From positions 71,037,501-71,101,500 of the forward strand of contig BSBM01000361.1 of assembly GCA_027924585.1 (NCBI GenBank): 64,000 nt of DNA. Reading direction: 5' to 3'. The stretch is from Larix kaempferi (Eukaryota > Streptophyta > Pinopsida > Pinales > Pinaceae). Under the pieces are notes generated by a model, which searched no databases, was not told the origin of the DNA, and saw only the letters and a program-made list of their open reading frames with translations. Positions 46,897 to 56,273 of the stretch are shown piece by piece (position 1 is the first letter of the stretch; every line of letters begins with the position of its first letter). Both the position numbers and the translations under genes were made by a program.

Positions 46897-48391
46897 TAGA
46901 TTTCGAATTTCTGGTTTCCGTTTTTAAATTTTTTCCTTTCGGCTGTCCCTTTCGGCCGCCACATACCGCGTTTTTTCCCTCTGCAGTCGCGTCCCGACCG
47001 CGCCTTTCAGGCCTTTACCTGTGATCCGACCGCGACTCTCAGACTGCTTCCGACGCCCCGCCGGCGGATTCAAGTCTGTTACCTGTGATCCGACCGTGGC
47101 TAATCAGCCTGTTTGCCGCGATCTGACTGCGCCTGTCGGCCATTTTCTCGCGTCCCTACTGCGGCTCTCTGCCTCTTTCGTGCGTCCCGACTGTGCCTGT
47201 TAGCCTTTTTGCCGCGACCCGACTGCGTCTTTTTCCCTATTTCCCGCATCCCGACTGCGTCTGTTGGCCCGATAGCCGCAACCTGACCGCCGTTGTTTCC
47301 ATCAAACCTGCGGTCGTCCTGTTCCAATTCGCCACAGACCCGCGGTCTGATTTCTGCTCTTTTCCTGTTTTGAGCCCAGCCCCTTTTGCTGCAATATTTT
47401 CTGCATTTGAACAGCCCTCTGTCCTACCTGCAGCCCACTTCCTTACAGCCTTTTTGCAACATAATTTCTGTTCCCTTTACAGAATCTTTTTAAAATTTCA
47501 GTATTTTTAATTCAGAAAATTTTGCAAGTTAAAAGTTTCAATTTCAGCATTATTGATAGTTGGAAGTTGCCCCCCTTGTGGCACTTCTATTTTTGGGTTC
47601 ATTACCTCACGAGCACACACTCTGTCACATAAAATCAAGTGAGCCTTAAAAAGTACCTAATTAAACCAACATTCTAACCCCACTTGGGGAACACAAAAGA
47701 ATCATTGTAGTTAGGTAGGATCAGGGGGATAGGCTTCCAATAACACCCCTTGGTTATTTCACTTGAGACATAGTTGTTGTCCAAATAGGGAACCAAAATC
47801 CCCTAGTACTTTTTGGCACGGTCACGACCAGTTTATCAGAGGGCCTCTCCCTTAGGAGGGTTGAAGTCGGGAGACTGGTTCCGGAGGCCTGAGTGGAATA
47901 CCGCACTCCATTCAGTAACCGAAGGGCTACCTTTCGTGGTTCGCGGGATATCCCTGTATAGGGGTATTGCGGTCAACGAACTAAACGGCAGATTCACCTT
48001 TCTGGACGTGTCATGAACGGGGTATCTTAGTTGCCATCCTTCTAGGATTGACTACCCGGTGTCCCTCCCGGTAGGGGGATATCATAGCCACTTGGCTTTC
48101 CTACTCATATTGTCTGACTTGGATTTCATCACCTTGCAGAGGATATGTTTAGTTGAGTCAGAATACTTTTAGCTAGGTGTTTTGCATGCTCCTTTACCTC
48201 CCTTTGGTCTAGTGAGTCCACCATTTTTTCTTTTTAGGAAACCTGCTGCTTGTTGGTATTCTGACCATCTTTGTTGTTACTCCACCTATTGTAGCACAGC
48301 TGTTGCAGTGGGTGTTTTGAGTTGGTTGTTGGCCTGAGTGCCTTGATTTTTAGCTCTCCTTCTGCACACTCGGTTGCATTAGGATTTTTGA
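46897..48391 (+). other. 5' leader of element C
   Basis: 1.5 kb without a convincing frame. It contains a GC-rich tandem array (46985-47295) and a structured-looking part at 47810-48110 with short inverted repeats such as CCCTCCCGGTAGGGGG. It ends in the pyrimidine-rich ACTCACCTCAACCCACAG, which resembles a 3' splice site directly before gag. Confidence 0.6.
46985..47295 (+). repeat. GC-rich degenerate tandem array, about 32-bp period
   Basis: The core CCCGACTGCGNCTGTYGGCC and close variants recur at about 46990, 47024, 47089, 47123, 47152, 47186, 47217, 47249 and 47281, so most units are 30-34 bp apart. It is much richer in CG dinucleotides than its surroundings. Confidence 0.8.
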
Positions 48392-50422
48392 GCTATTTTT
48401 ATACTCACCTCAACCCACAGAGATTTGACACCATCTGTCACCATTGAGTCCCCGAGACATTCTCGGCGCCTCAGGGGCGAGCCCCCACAACACGGTTCTC
48501 TCGACACCACCCGTCATAGATTCCGATCATTGTCCGTTGATACCACTCATCACAGATCTAGAGCCTTGTCACTTGACTCCACTCGTCAACGACGTAGGAC
48601 TCCGTCACCAGATAGTGACGCCCCTTACTTTACCTCTGATTCTGACGAAGAGTCTGAGAACCCTATTTATACTGCCCCTACTAGCCCCATGGCTGGCACG
48701 ACTTCCACTCCATTTGTCATCGGGACCATTGGTGGCACATCCACCACTACACCAATTACTACACCTGTTTTGGGTATGCCCTCCATGGGACCCTCATCTA
48801 CCGTACCCCTCACGGTACCTATTCCCGCAGCGGGAATACCTATCCCCACTACATCAGTGGCTCACACTACCCATGGTGGTGCTGGACCATCCTCCACTAC
48901 CTCAGTTCCCCCACTTGGGGGCACCACCCTAAATCTTGTCCCTCCACTTGGGGGCACTGGCCCCAACTTGGTCCAAAGCACTACTGTGTCACACCCTTCT
49001 TCCAGTCTGCCATTCATGGCTAGCCTTAACCTACCTGACTTGGCCAGATTGACCAACGATCCCATTCGACACGACCCTACATGGCCTCATATGCCTACCA
49101 AACTACCCTCTGACATCCCTAAGTTCGAGGGCAAGGCCGGTGAGGACCCACAAAACCATATCATGTCTTTCCACCTATGGTGTTCCTCTAACTCCATTGT
49201 GGATGACTCTGTTCGCCTCTGTCTCTTACAGCGCACCTTCACTGGCTCTGCAGCCAAGTTGTATATTGAGCAGCCTCATGGGACCCACGCCACCTTTGCT
49301 TCCCTGGCCTCGACCTTCCTGCAGTTCTTCCAGTTGCCTGTCCGCTATGACGCGGGCGTTGAGATCCTTTTATCCTGCAGACAAAACACGGCTACTCATA
49401 TCACGGACCACATCCATGAGTGGCGTAGACGCCGTAGCTTATGCAAGATCAAACTTGACGACCGTATCTTCCTAGATTGGTTCCTCAAATCCCTTCTCCC
49501 GGTTATCGCTAAAGATGTAGCCTCAGAAAGACCCCAGTCTGAAGAAGAAGCCATCCTTAAGGCCCAACAGTTCGACCTCATCTACGCCCAATCGAGTTAC
49601 CTTTATACCATTATACCTGACGCCCCTCGCGGCGAGTCCTCCCATCATGATGCGCCGGGGGCATCCCACGCTGCAGATGGTATCATTGGCCGTGTTTTTT
49701 CGCATCCCCAACCATTTTCTATAGCACGTCCTACCCCTGGCCCCGACCTGTCGCGGGCTACTTCACAGTCTGGAGCAACCAACTCGTATGCTCCCATGAC
49801 ACATCACCATTCCCATGGACCCTCATGTCCACCTCAGTGCTTCGGGTATGCGACTCCTGCTTATGCTCCTCCAATCGCCCCTCAGCCTTACTACCATCAG
49901 CAGGCTGTCTCAGCTCCTGCGCCTTCACAAGCCCCACCAGCTTATTATCCGCCACAGGCAGCCCCTGCGGCACATCCACAACCTGCTCCGCAGTCCTATC
50001 AGCAACCCCCTCAAGTTGCTACACCTGCTCAGCCTCAACCTACATACCATCCTCCGCAGCCCGCTCCCACACCTGCGCAACCTCAAAATCCACCTGCTGC
50101 CCAAGGGCAAGTTTACGCCCAACAGAACCCGCAGCAAAACCAGAACAACCAACGTAACCAGGACCAGCAGAACCGCGGCAAGGGCCGTAATCGGGGGAAC
50201 AACCAACCTACAGACCAAGCTGGTCAACCGGCTAATCCCCCCGACAACAACAATGCGGCCCCCGCTAATCAAAACCCTGATCACCCGCCCAAGCAGGCCA
50301 AAAACCCCAATCTGCGAACAAACCACCCTTGTTCTATTTGCGGGGTCTATGGACATTACACACATGCTTGCCCACACTTGGAGCGAGCTCGGCAGCTCTG
50401 GGTTGACGAGGCCCATCGCTAA
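48392..50422 (+). CDS. Element C gag polyprotein
   Basis: An uninterrupted frame of about 675 codons from the stop at 48389. No ATG lies near its start: the first Met is about 90 codons in (SPMAGTTS). The N-terminus is Arg/Ser-rich with three diverged repeats (LDTTRHRFRSLS, VDTTHHRSRALS, LDSTRQRRRTPS). A Thr/Pro/Ser-rich linker follows, then the capsid (LPFMASLNLPDLARLTNDPI, IPKFEGKAGEDPQNHIMSFH, LPVRYDAGVEILLSCRQNTA) matching the retrotransposon gag family and element B. Next come a Pro/Gln/Ala-rich and then a Gln/Asn-rich segment, and a CX2CX4HX4C zinc knuckle at 50330-50371 (CSICGVYGHYTHAC). A TAA at 50420 ends it. Being intact, it could still form particles. Confidence 0.92.
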   Translation, partial: AIFILTSTHRDLTPSVTIESPRHSRRLRGEPPQHGSLDTTRHRFRSLSVDTTHHRSRALSLDSTRQRRRTPSPDSDAPYFTSDSDEESENPIYTAPTSPMAGTTSTPFVIGTIGGTSTTTPITTPVLGMPSMGPSSTVPLTVPIPAAGIPIPTTSVAHTTHGGAGPSSTTSVPPLGGTTLNLVPPLGGTGPNLVQSTTVSHPSSSLPFMASLNLPDLARLTNDPIRHDPTWPHMPTKLPSDIPKFEGKAGEDPQNHIMSFHLWCSSNSIVDDSVRLCLLQRTFTGSAAKLYIEQPHGTHATFASLASTFLQFFQLPVRYDAGVEILLSCRQNTATHITDHIHEWRRRRSLCKIKLDDRIFLDWFLKSLLPVIAKDVASERPQSEEEAILKAQQFDLIYAQSSYLYTIIPDAPRGESSHHDAPGASHAADGIIGRVFSHPQPFSIARPTPGPDLSRATSQSGATNSYAPMTHHHSHGPSCPPQCFGYATPAYAPPIAPQPYYHQQAVSAPAPSQAPPAYYPPQAAPAAHPQPAPQSYQQPPQVATPAQPQPTYHPPQPAPTPAQPQNPPAAQGQVYAQQNPQQNQNNQRNQDQQNRGKGRNRGNNQPTDQAGQPANPPDNNNAAPANQNPDHPPKQAKNPNLRTNHPCSICGVYGHYTHACPHLERARQLWVDEAHR

Positions 50423-50872
50423 GGGCATGCGGCTCCCCAAGCACCGCCCAACCCCCCCCAACCTCAGCAACCCCCTTTGGTGTTGCAAAACCCCTTACCG
50501 ACCCAAGGCGTAGTGAACACTCAGCCGTTGGCTCCCCATCAAGCCAATACGGCCGAACAACAACAGATCACTTACGCTGCTCCTGATCAACCCATGTTTG
50601 ACTCAGGTACCCACCACTTGCTGATGATGTCATCTGCTGACGTCAACCTCTAGACCCGTCGGAACCAATATGGATCCACCTCTGAAGCCACTCCCACGGA
50701 TAAACCTACTAACGCCCATCCCACCGATCAGGCGTTACGTATACCTCCGCCTCCCATAGACGGCGCTGCGAAAGCACCTCGTTTCCCCCTTCGCCGAATC
50801 AACAATAACCCTAACGCGCGCGCTGCGTCAAACTACAACATCGTAGACGACCTAGCCCAATCTCCCGCAGCC
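50423..50872 (+). other. Gag-to-protease connector of element C, same frame, with one stop
   Basis: The gag frame continues after the TAA as a Pro/Gln-rich stretch (APPNPPQPQQPP) up to a TAG at 50651-50653, then as a Thr/Pro-rich stretch to NPNARAASNYNIVDDLAQSP. Element B has the matching text NPNAWDAPNYNVVEDLAQTP near 39380 before its protease. Gag and protease were therefore one open frame in the ancestor. Confidence 0.75.
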
Positions 50873-52960
50873 ATGTCTGCGTTAGAAGTCTTGAAGAACT
50901 GCCCTTCCCAGCGCAAGACTTTACTTTCCGCCATTGGGGGGATTGACCCAACTGATTCGCATTTGATGGCATTTGATTTAGACCAGTCTGAACCACGCCT
51001 ACCTTCCAGCTTAGCCTTCCAAGTTACTGTCTCCGTTAGGAATCTTGTCATCCATCGGTGCATCATCGATGAGGGTGCTTCCACATGCGTCATGTCTACA
51101 TTTGTATGGCAGAAGCTAGGATCCCCTCCTCTCCAGCAGTCCACCACTGCATTACGCGCCTATGACGGTCGTTCGGCTCAGCCCCAAGGCCTCCTAGCCA
51201 ATGTCCCCGTCCAGTTGGGTGGTAAAACAGTCCTTATTGACATAGAGGTAATCAACGCCCAATTGGATTACAACCTTTTACTTGGCCGCAGCTACATGTA
51301 TGCCATGCGGGCGGTTGCCTCTTCTGTCTTTCGCACCATGATGTTCCCCCATGAAGGACGCATGGTTAAGATTGACCAGCTCACATACTATGATCCCAGT
51401 GCTCCGGCGGCACCGGAAAATGTTCTCCCCATGGTTGAACAACCTGTTTCTCCTGCCACCACCTCGTTTGTTTCCTCTACGGGGCCTGGAGTCTACTCAG
51501 ACGCGCCGATGACCTCCACCTTTCAATCCATCCCTCCGCCGTCATCTACGCCCGAAATGTCTGACTTATGTACCTTGTCCCACGACAACCTACCACCTAA
51601 TACTCAACCACCCTTGTTGCCTAAACCACCATTGGTACCTAGCCACATTGGTGTTACACCGATCCATACGATCCCCTTCCTAGTTCCTCCATCAGGAGTA
51701 GTAAGCGCCCCGGTAATGGCTACCCTTATCCTCCCTGGGTTAACCTTGGGATTACCTGTATGGTATCTTTCGCCTCCCGTTCGCCCGCCGACACCAGATG
51801 TTGTCCTCCAACCGGTGCAACCCATGGCTACTACCACTCAGCCACCTCCCGGTGTCTCTACCCCTTCGTCCTCCACGACACCCCCTCCTACTCCCAAACC
51901 CACTGGGGGCAGAGGTCCACAACCTTACACCGCTGTACCACCTCCAAAGACAGTCAAGAACCCTCCAGTGTTTCGTGCCCCTCCCAAATGCTCGCTGTGT
52001 GAAGAGTTGGGCCATGCGACCCACCAATGCCCACAGTTACCCGCATTGCAGAAGCACATGCAGATGCTCGACGATGACCCCAACATCCCAGTTGTCGAAC
52101 TCAACCCCACTCCCAAGCCTAAAGATAAGTCCCTACGTACCAACCACTCCTGCGCCATATGCGGTGTTTACGGGCATTACTCCCATCATTGTCCCGATCT
52201 CCCGGACTACAGAGCAGCTCTCTACGAGATGAACAATCTGGATCTTGAGACGGCACCACCGACCATTGAGGAGATCTACCCCCCAGACTCTTCACCTTCC
52301 GGAGAGGTTAATACCATCTATATGATCTCTTCAACCACTACCCCCTCGTCAACCGACTTGACGACGCAAATTTTCCGTACCGATGAGGAGATTCTTGAGG
52401 CCCTTACTGCCCCGGATTATCCCTGGGATGATATGCATCATTGTTCCTATTTCATCCCAGAAGAATCCTCCTCTAGCACAGCTAACCAATTCACGGTTGA
52501 ATCCAAAGACTTCCTCCCCACCAAGGTCGACTGGTTCAAGGACCCTATTCCTGCTCCTGATGCCTTCGAGGAAGGTAACATGGCCAACATCTCACCTGTC
52601 ATCCAAGTTGATATCGCTGCCCCAGGACGTGCCCCTGAACTCATCACTTTAGGAGCATTCTGCAGTAAACGGGAGATTGAGGATTATACAGAACTCTTCC
52701 AAGAGTTCCGTGATGTCTTCGCCTGGTCCTATATCGAGATGCCTGGTCTTGACCCCGCTCTCATAGAGCACCACAGTAACACCTCTGCGTCAAGGGGCAT
52801 GATAGATTACCTCGACCCTGGGATAGGGGGCATGATCAATCATTTTGACCCTACCCCATCACATCTATCTCAGCATGTCAATGAACCCATTGTTCAAACC
52901 CACACATTTGTGATCCACAATCACAAACCCCATGCACATAGCATGGGGGCAGATCATTAA
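50873..52960 (+). CDS. Element C protease with two extra zinc knuckles; reverse transcriptase missing
   Basis: A 695-codon frame in phase with gag. It reads MSALEVLKNCPSQRKTLLSA, then the aspartic protease: active loop IIDEGASTCVMS (Asp codon 51068-51070; DEG in place of DTG/DSG) and LDYNLLLGRSYMYAMRAV. A long Pro/Thr/Ser-rich spacer follows. It carries two CX2CX4HX4C knuckles, at 51989-52030 (CSLCEELGHATHQC) and 52151-52192 (CAICGVYGHYSHHC). The second closely repeats the gag knuckle with its flank (LRTNH). The pre-RT block FQEFRDVFAWSYIEMPGLDP is present near 52700; right after LIEHH the family sequence stops. About 60 unrelated codons follow to the TAA at 52958. The deletion point is therefore near 52770. 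Confidence 0.9.
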   Translation: MSALEVLKNCPSQRKTLLSAIGGIDPTDSHLMAFDLDQSEPRLPSSLAFQVTVSVRNLVIHRCIIDEGASTCVMSTFVWQKLGSPPLQQSTTALRAYDGRSAQPQGLLANVPVQLGGKTVLIDIEVINAQLDYNLLLGRSYMYAMRAVASSVFRTMMFPHEGRMVKIDQLTYYDPSAPAAPENVLPMVEQPVSPATTSFVSSTGPGVYSDAPMTSTFQSIPPPSSTPEMSDLCTLSHDNLPPNTQPPLLPKPPLVPSHIGVTPIHTIPFLVPPSGVVSAPVMATLILPGLTLGLPVWYLSPPVRPPTPDVVLQPVQPMATTTQPPPGVSTPSSSTTPPPTPKPTGGRGPQPYTAVPPPKTVKNPPVFRAPPKCSLCEELGHATHQCPQLPALQKHMQMLDDDPNIPVVELNPTPKPKDKSLRTNHSCAICGVYGHYSHHCPDLPDYRAALYEMNNLDLETAPPTIEEIYPPDSSPSGEVNTIYMISSTTTPSSTDLTTQIFRTDEEILEALTAPDYPWDDMHHCSYFIPEESSSSTANQFTVESKDFLPTKVDWFKDPIPAPDAFEEGNMANISPVIQVDIAAPGRAPELITLGAFCSKREIEDYTELFQEFRDVFAWSYIEMPGLDPALIEHHSNTSASRGMIDYLDPGIGGMINHFDPTPSHLSQHVNEPIVQTHTFVIHNHKPHAHSMGADH

Positions 52961-53102
52961 CCCTGCTCACTTTTTCACACTTGTGATCTCAACCATTTTT
53001 TGAGGTCACATATCACTTGTAGATTTGATTTGATACGCATAGTTCTTTCCTTTGACCATTTCAGAGTCCTTATGACCTCCGTTTTTCGCACCATTTGCAC
53101 TG

Positions 53103-53429
53103 CCGGATTCATTTTTCCGTGCCCGTGATGATGCTTGAGATCATTTCTCGCTCTCACTAGGACCAATATCAACATTGTGTCCCGACACCTAGGACCAATA
53201 TCAACATTGATATACTTTATATCATCGGATTCATTTTTCCGAGCTGGTGATGATGCTTGAGATCATTTCTCGCTCTCACCCCCCCGATTTTTCGGTTATT
53301 TTTCCAAAACGCCCTCGTCACCTCGGTGTGCGTGCCACATCGGCCGTTACCTATTTTTGACACCCTTTATATCGTCGGATTCATTTTTCTGAGCTCGTGA
53401 TGATGCTTGAGATCATTTCTCGCTCTCAC
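53103..53429 (+). repeat. Three direct repeats of a 55-bp block in element C
   Basis: CGGATTCATTTTTCCG, then GTGATGATGCTTGAGATCAT and TTCTCGCTCTCAC, occurs at about 53103, 53225 and 53375 with few changes. The shorter words CAACATTGTGTCCCGACACC and CGCCACATCGGCCG also recur between them. Confidence 0.88.
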
Positions 53430-54005
53430 TTGGTACAATTTCAACATTGTGTCCCGACACCTTGCTGCCTCGGTTTGCGCGCCACATCGGCCGCTATCGG
53501 ATTGTTCCACTTTTTTACATGAGCCATTCACTCCTGTCATACTGCAAATATTTCGTTATTTTGCCACCATTTCAACTACCCCGCAAGGAGGCCCACCAGT
53601 GTTCCCCACTACCCTCATTCTTGATCATCATCACTGATCTTTCATTGAACACTTCCTCCTTGCCTGGCCATTCCTTTTGTTCGGTATAATTTTACCCCTT
53701 TTTCGGGCCGGACAAGTCCTTTACGAAAAAGGCACTTAGGGAGTTTCCGTTAAGCTCTTTTTTGACTCCTAAAAGAATGAAAAGATCGCCGAGCAATCTT
53801 GCTTCCTTTCATGCTCGTTAAAGTACCTGAAAGGGCATCTATCTGGTATAAGTTTAACCCTTTTTCCGGACCTGGTAGACTAATTACGAAAAAGGAATAC
53901 TCTAGTCACACCAGCTAGAAGAGTTCTTCATTGTATCCTTTTATGCTTCTTTGGGCCTTGGATACTAAATCTACGAAAAAGCAACCCCCTGGAGTCTTCT
54001 TACTT

Positions 54006-54210
54006 GCTTTCAGAATCTCTAAAATTGAAAGCAACCACGAGCATGCACTGTCCTGGGCTCGGAAAATCCACACGACAGTACCATTCCATCATTTCGGAGT
54101 CTTCTTATCGCTTTCAGACTCCTTAAAATTGAAAGCAACCACGAGCATGAACTGTCCTGGGCTCGTAAAATCCACACGACAGTATCATTTTTACACAAAC
54201 TTCTTCTAGT
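54006..54210 (+). repeat. Two tandem 104-bp hairpin modules in element C
   Basis: Modules begin GCTTTCAGA at 54006 and 54110. Each has two candidate stems: GCTTTCA with TGAAAGC around CTCCTTAAAAT, and CGAGCATG with GGCTCG around ACTGTCCT. They end in AATCCACACGACAGT. Homologous modules, three copies, lie at the same relative place in element B. Confidence 0.85.
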
Positions 54211-55165
54211 CCCTTAACCCATGAAGAAGTACCCTCCTGTGCCTCCTGGCACTATGATCGATCATCTCGGCAGCACCCCCAATCAGGTCGCCTTTGTTCA
54301 GAGTATTCTGCAGTCTCCTGCCATTTTACACCAGCTTGAGTCTCCCTCAGCCAGTTATCCTCCCAGATCCATTACAGCTATGATCCCTTTCCCCTCAGTC
54401 AGTTTCATACGCTGCCAGATCATTCCCAATATCATACTCTGAACAAAGGAAGTTTGAGTCCACCCACTCTACTTGCCCAGTTGTCCCCCTAGCACTATCA
54501 CATTTCGGTCAGTCCTGCCATCAGCACTATCACATTTCGGTCTTGTACCTCGCGCTCCTGTCAAGGAAACATCATTGCCTTGATAGTTGCAGGTCTCCCT
54601 CTGTCGACGACAGCTCCTCTATTCCAGAGGATAGGCCCAGAGGTCCCTACGCCTTGGACTTATCACCATCTGTGGTAAGTGCCTACGGATCATTCTGAGA
54701 GGAGTCATCATTGCCTCTCCGAGTGGTTGTTCCTCACATGCTCGACTTCAGCACCTTGATCGCATCGTTGAGGATCGCGTAGGATTATATCCCATCAGTT
54801 TTTAGTCGAAGACCCCAGATTTCCCCCGACTCTAGCACATTGGTGAGTCACTTTGGAACGCCCAGTTATATGTTCCCATGGATGTCCGGGCTGCGTTGGC
54901 GTTTGTATTCGGAAGCTATCCAGTCATATGCTTCCTTGCGTACCCAGTTTCAGTCCCAGATCAGTTCCAGTTCAGTGTACCATTGTGAGTGTACCCCTTG
55001 TCACTCTGATCCAGCAGCTCATCAGCCCCTTTTGTACCACACTCAGTAGCACTGTTGATTGTTCCAGTGCACCAGTTCTGCAGTTCACACATGGTCCACC
55101 CAACAGTATGTCCCAGATTTTGTGTCCCCTCTGGACTCTTATGATGTACACAGTGGCTATGTATC

Positions 55166-55400
55166 TTATAGGTCCCCCCTTTTCGGGCCTCACAGTTCTG
55201 TTTATGTATCTTGATACGAGCATGGGTATGCCCGCCTCGTCCATATATTGAGATTATTCCTCAGTCAGTATTTGAGGTCATGTATATTTCAGGTCCCCAT
55301 TTTTTGGACCACATTGTTATTGTTATGTTATATCCTGATACGAGCATGGGAATGCCCGCCTCGTCCATATGATCAGATGATTCCTCATCCATTATTGAGG
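55166..55400 (+). repeat. Two direct repeats with a GGG-TAT-GCCC hairpin near the end of element C
   Basis: GATACGAGCATGGGTATGCC at 55213 and GATACGAGCATGGGAATGCC at 55337 are followed by CGCCTCGTCCATAT in both. The period is 124 bp. Each copy can fold as CGAG...CTCG with an inner GGG...CCC stem. A GGTCCCC...GGACC/GGGCC inverted pair precedes each copy. Confidence 0.8.
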
Positions 55401-55555
55401 TTATGTACTTTTAGTTCTTGCAGTTGTTCGGGATCGTTGTTCCGGGCTTCAGTTTGTTTCTTCGCTTCTCTCCACCTCCCAGGAAAACCATTCATGACTT
55501 ATGAAGTCCATCGTCCATACGATGAGCTCCTGACCTCGCACATCAGGGGGCAATC

Positions 55556-56268
55556 TATTAACACCCAAAAAGTGTTCACTACCTTATCTACCACATTATA
55601 TGGCTCATTTGTCCATTTTCCTACCATATTTCCCTTAAAATCCCATTAAAAAGCCTCCAAAAGGCCTAAAATGCCTCCAAAAGGCCACAAAACCATCAAA
55701 ATAGCCTAAAAAAGGCTAAAAAACCCCCTTTTCCTCCAAAAATAGAAAAATCCCCTAAAAAGGGAATAAAAAATATAAAATAATGAGGAAAAGGAGGAAA
55801 AAACCCTATACAGCTGCATAAAACCATGTGTTTCCCAAAACCATGGGTCAGCACTCCACCACCAAAAAACTATAAATAGGTGATGGAGATCCCTTATTCC
55901 ATATCCACAATCACAAGCACCCTTACTCTGCCAAAATCTCTCTCGAAACCCTAGTTCACCTTTGAACTATTTTCACCTTGAGAGCCACCTTTGGCCCATT
56001 CCCATCATAGGAGAAGGAGAAGGAGCATATTGAAGCTTGGAGCATCCTCTTGGACACTGCAAAGGGCTTCATCAAACCTTTACATTGAAGGTAACATCAA
56101 TACAAAAAGTCATTCTTTAAATTTGATGTTTATGTTTCATGCTTGTTCTAGAATTAATTTAATTTCTGTTTTAGCTTAATTAGTTTAATTTACTGAACTG
56201 CTACTAAGGATTCCATTCTCCTTAGTAGGTGCTCATTTGCACAAGCTAGGGGTAAAACCCTAGCTACA
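55556..56268 (+). repeat. 3' LTR of element C
   Basis: 713 bp, the same length as the 5' copy. It begins TATTAACACCC (TG changed to TA) and ends CTAGCTACA. Differences from the 5' LTR seen by eye: position 2, two C/T changes in the first 50 bp, a C/A in ATAGMAAAAT, an A/G in GAAGGAGC, two G/T changes near the end and the final base. Confidence 0.95.
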
Positions 56269-56273
56269 GCAGG

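Larger units (their letters stand above)
52961..55555 (+). other. 3' non-coding region of element C
   Basis: 2.6 kb between the coding part and the 3' LTR, without RT, RNase H or integrase. It holds three sets of direct repeats (53103-53429, 54006-54210 and 55166-55400) and ends in the purine tract CAGGGGGCAATC at 55544-55555. The tract resembles element B's AGGGGGCATC. Confidence 0.8.
46168..56268 (+). mobile_element. Element C: young gag-protease Ty3/gypsy element lacking RT, RNase H and integrase
   Basis: 10,101 bp flanked by a perfect GCAGG target duplication (46163-46167 and 56269-56273). Both LTRs are 713 bp (46168-46880 and 55556-56268) and differ at only about eight positions by eye, so it is the youngest layer. 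It encodes a 665-codon gag and a protease region that is open for 695 codons, but the frame ends just where reverse transcriptase should start. No RT, RNase H or integrase is found in the remaining 2.6 kb. It must have been copied with enzymes from another element, probably a relative of B, with which it shares gag, protease and 3' hairpin modules. Such elements have been called TR-GAG or large non-autonomous derivatives. Confidence 0.93.

Noticed and set aside
49925-50488. 187-codon minus-strand frame opposite element C gag
   Set aside because: Antisense shadow of a low-complexity Pro/Gln coding stretch, with no motif.
49815-50513. 232-codon plus-strand frame overlapping element C gag
   Set aside because: It lies in another frame of the Pro/Gln-rich part of gag. 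The repetitive codon composition keeps several frames open, and the gag frame has the capsid and zinc knuckle.
52770-52960. The last 60 codons of the element C protease frame as a new domain
   Set aside because: They show no family resemblance and simply run from the deletion point to the next stop.
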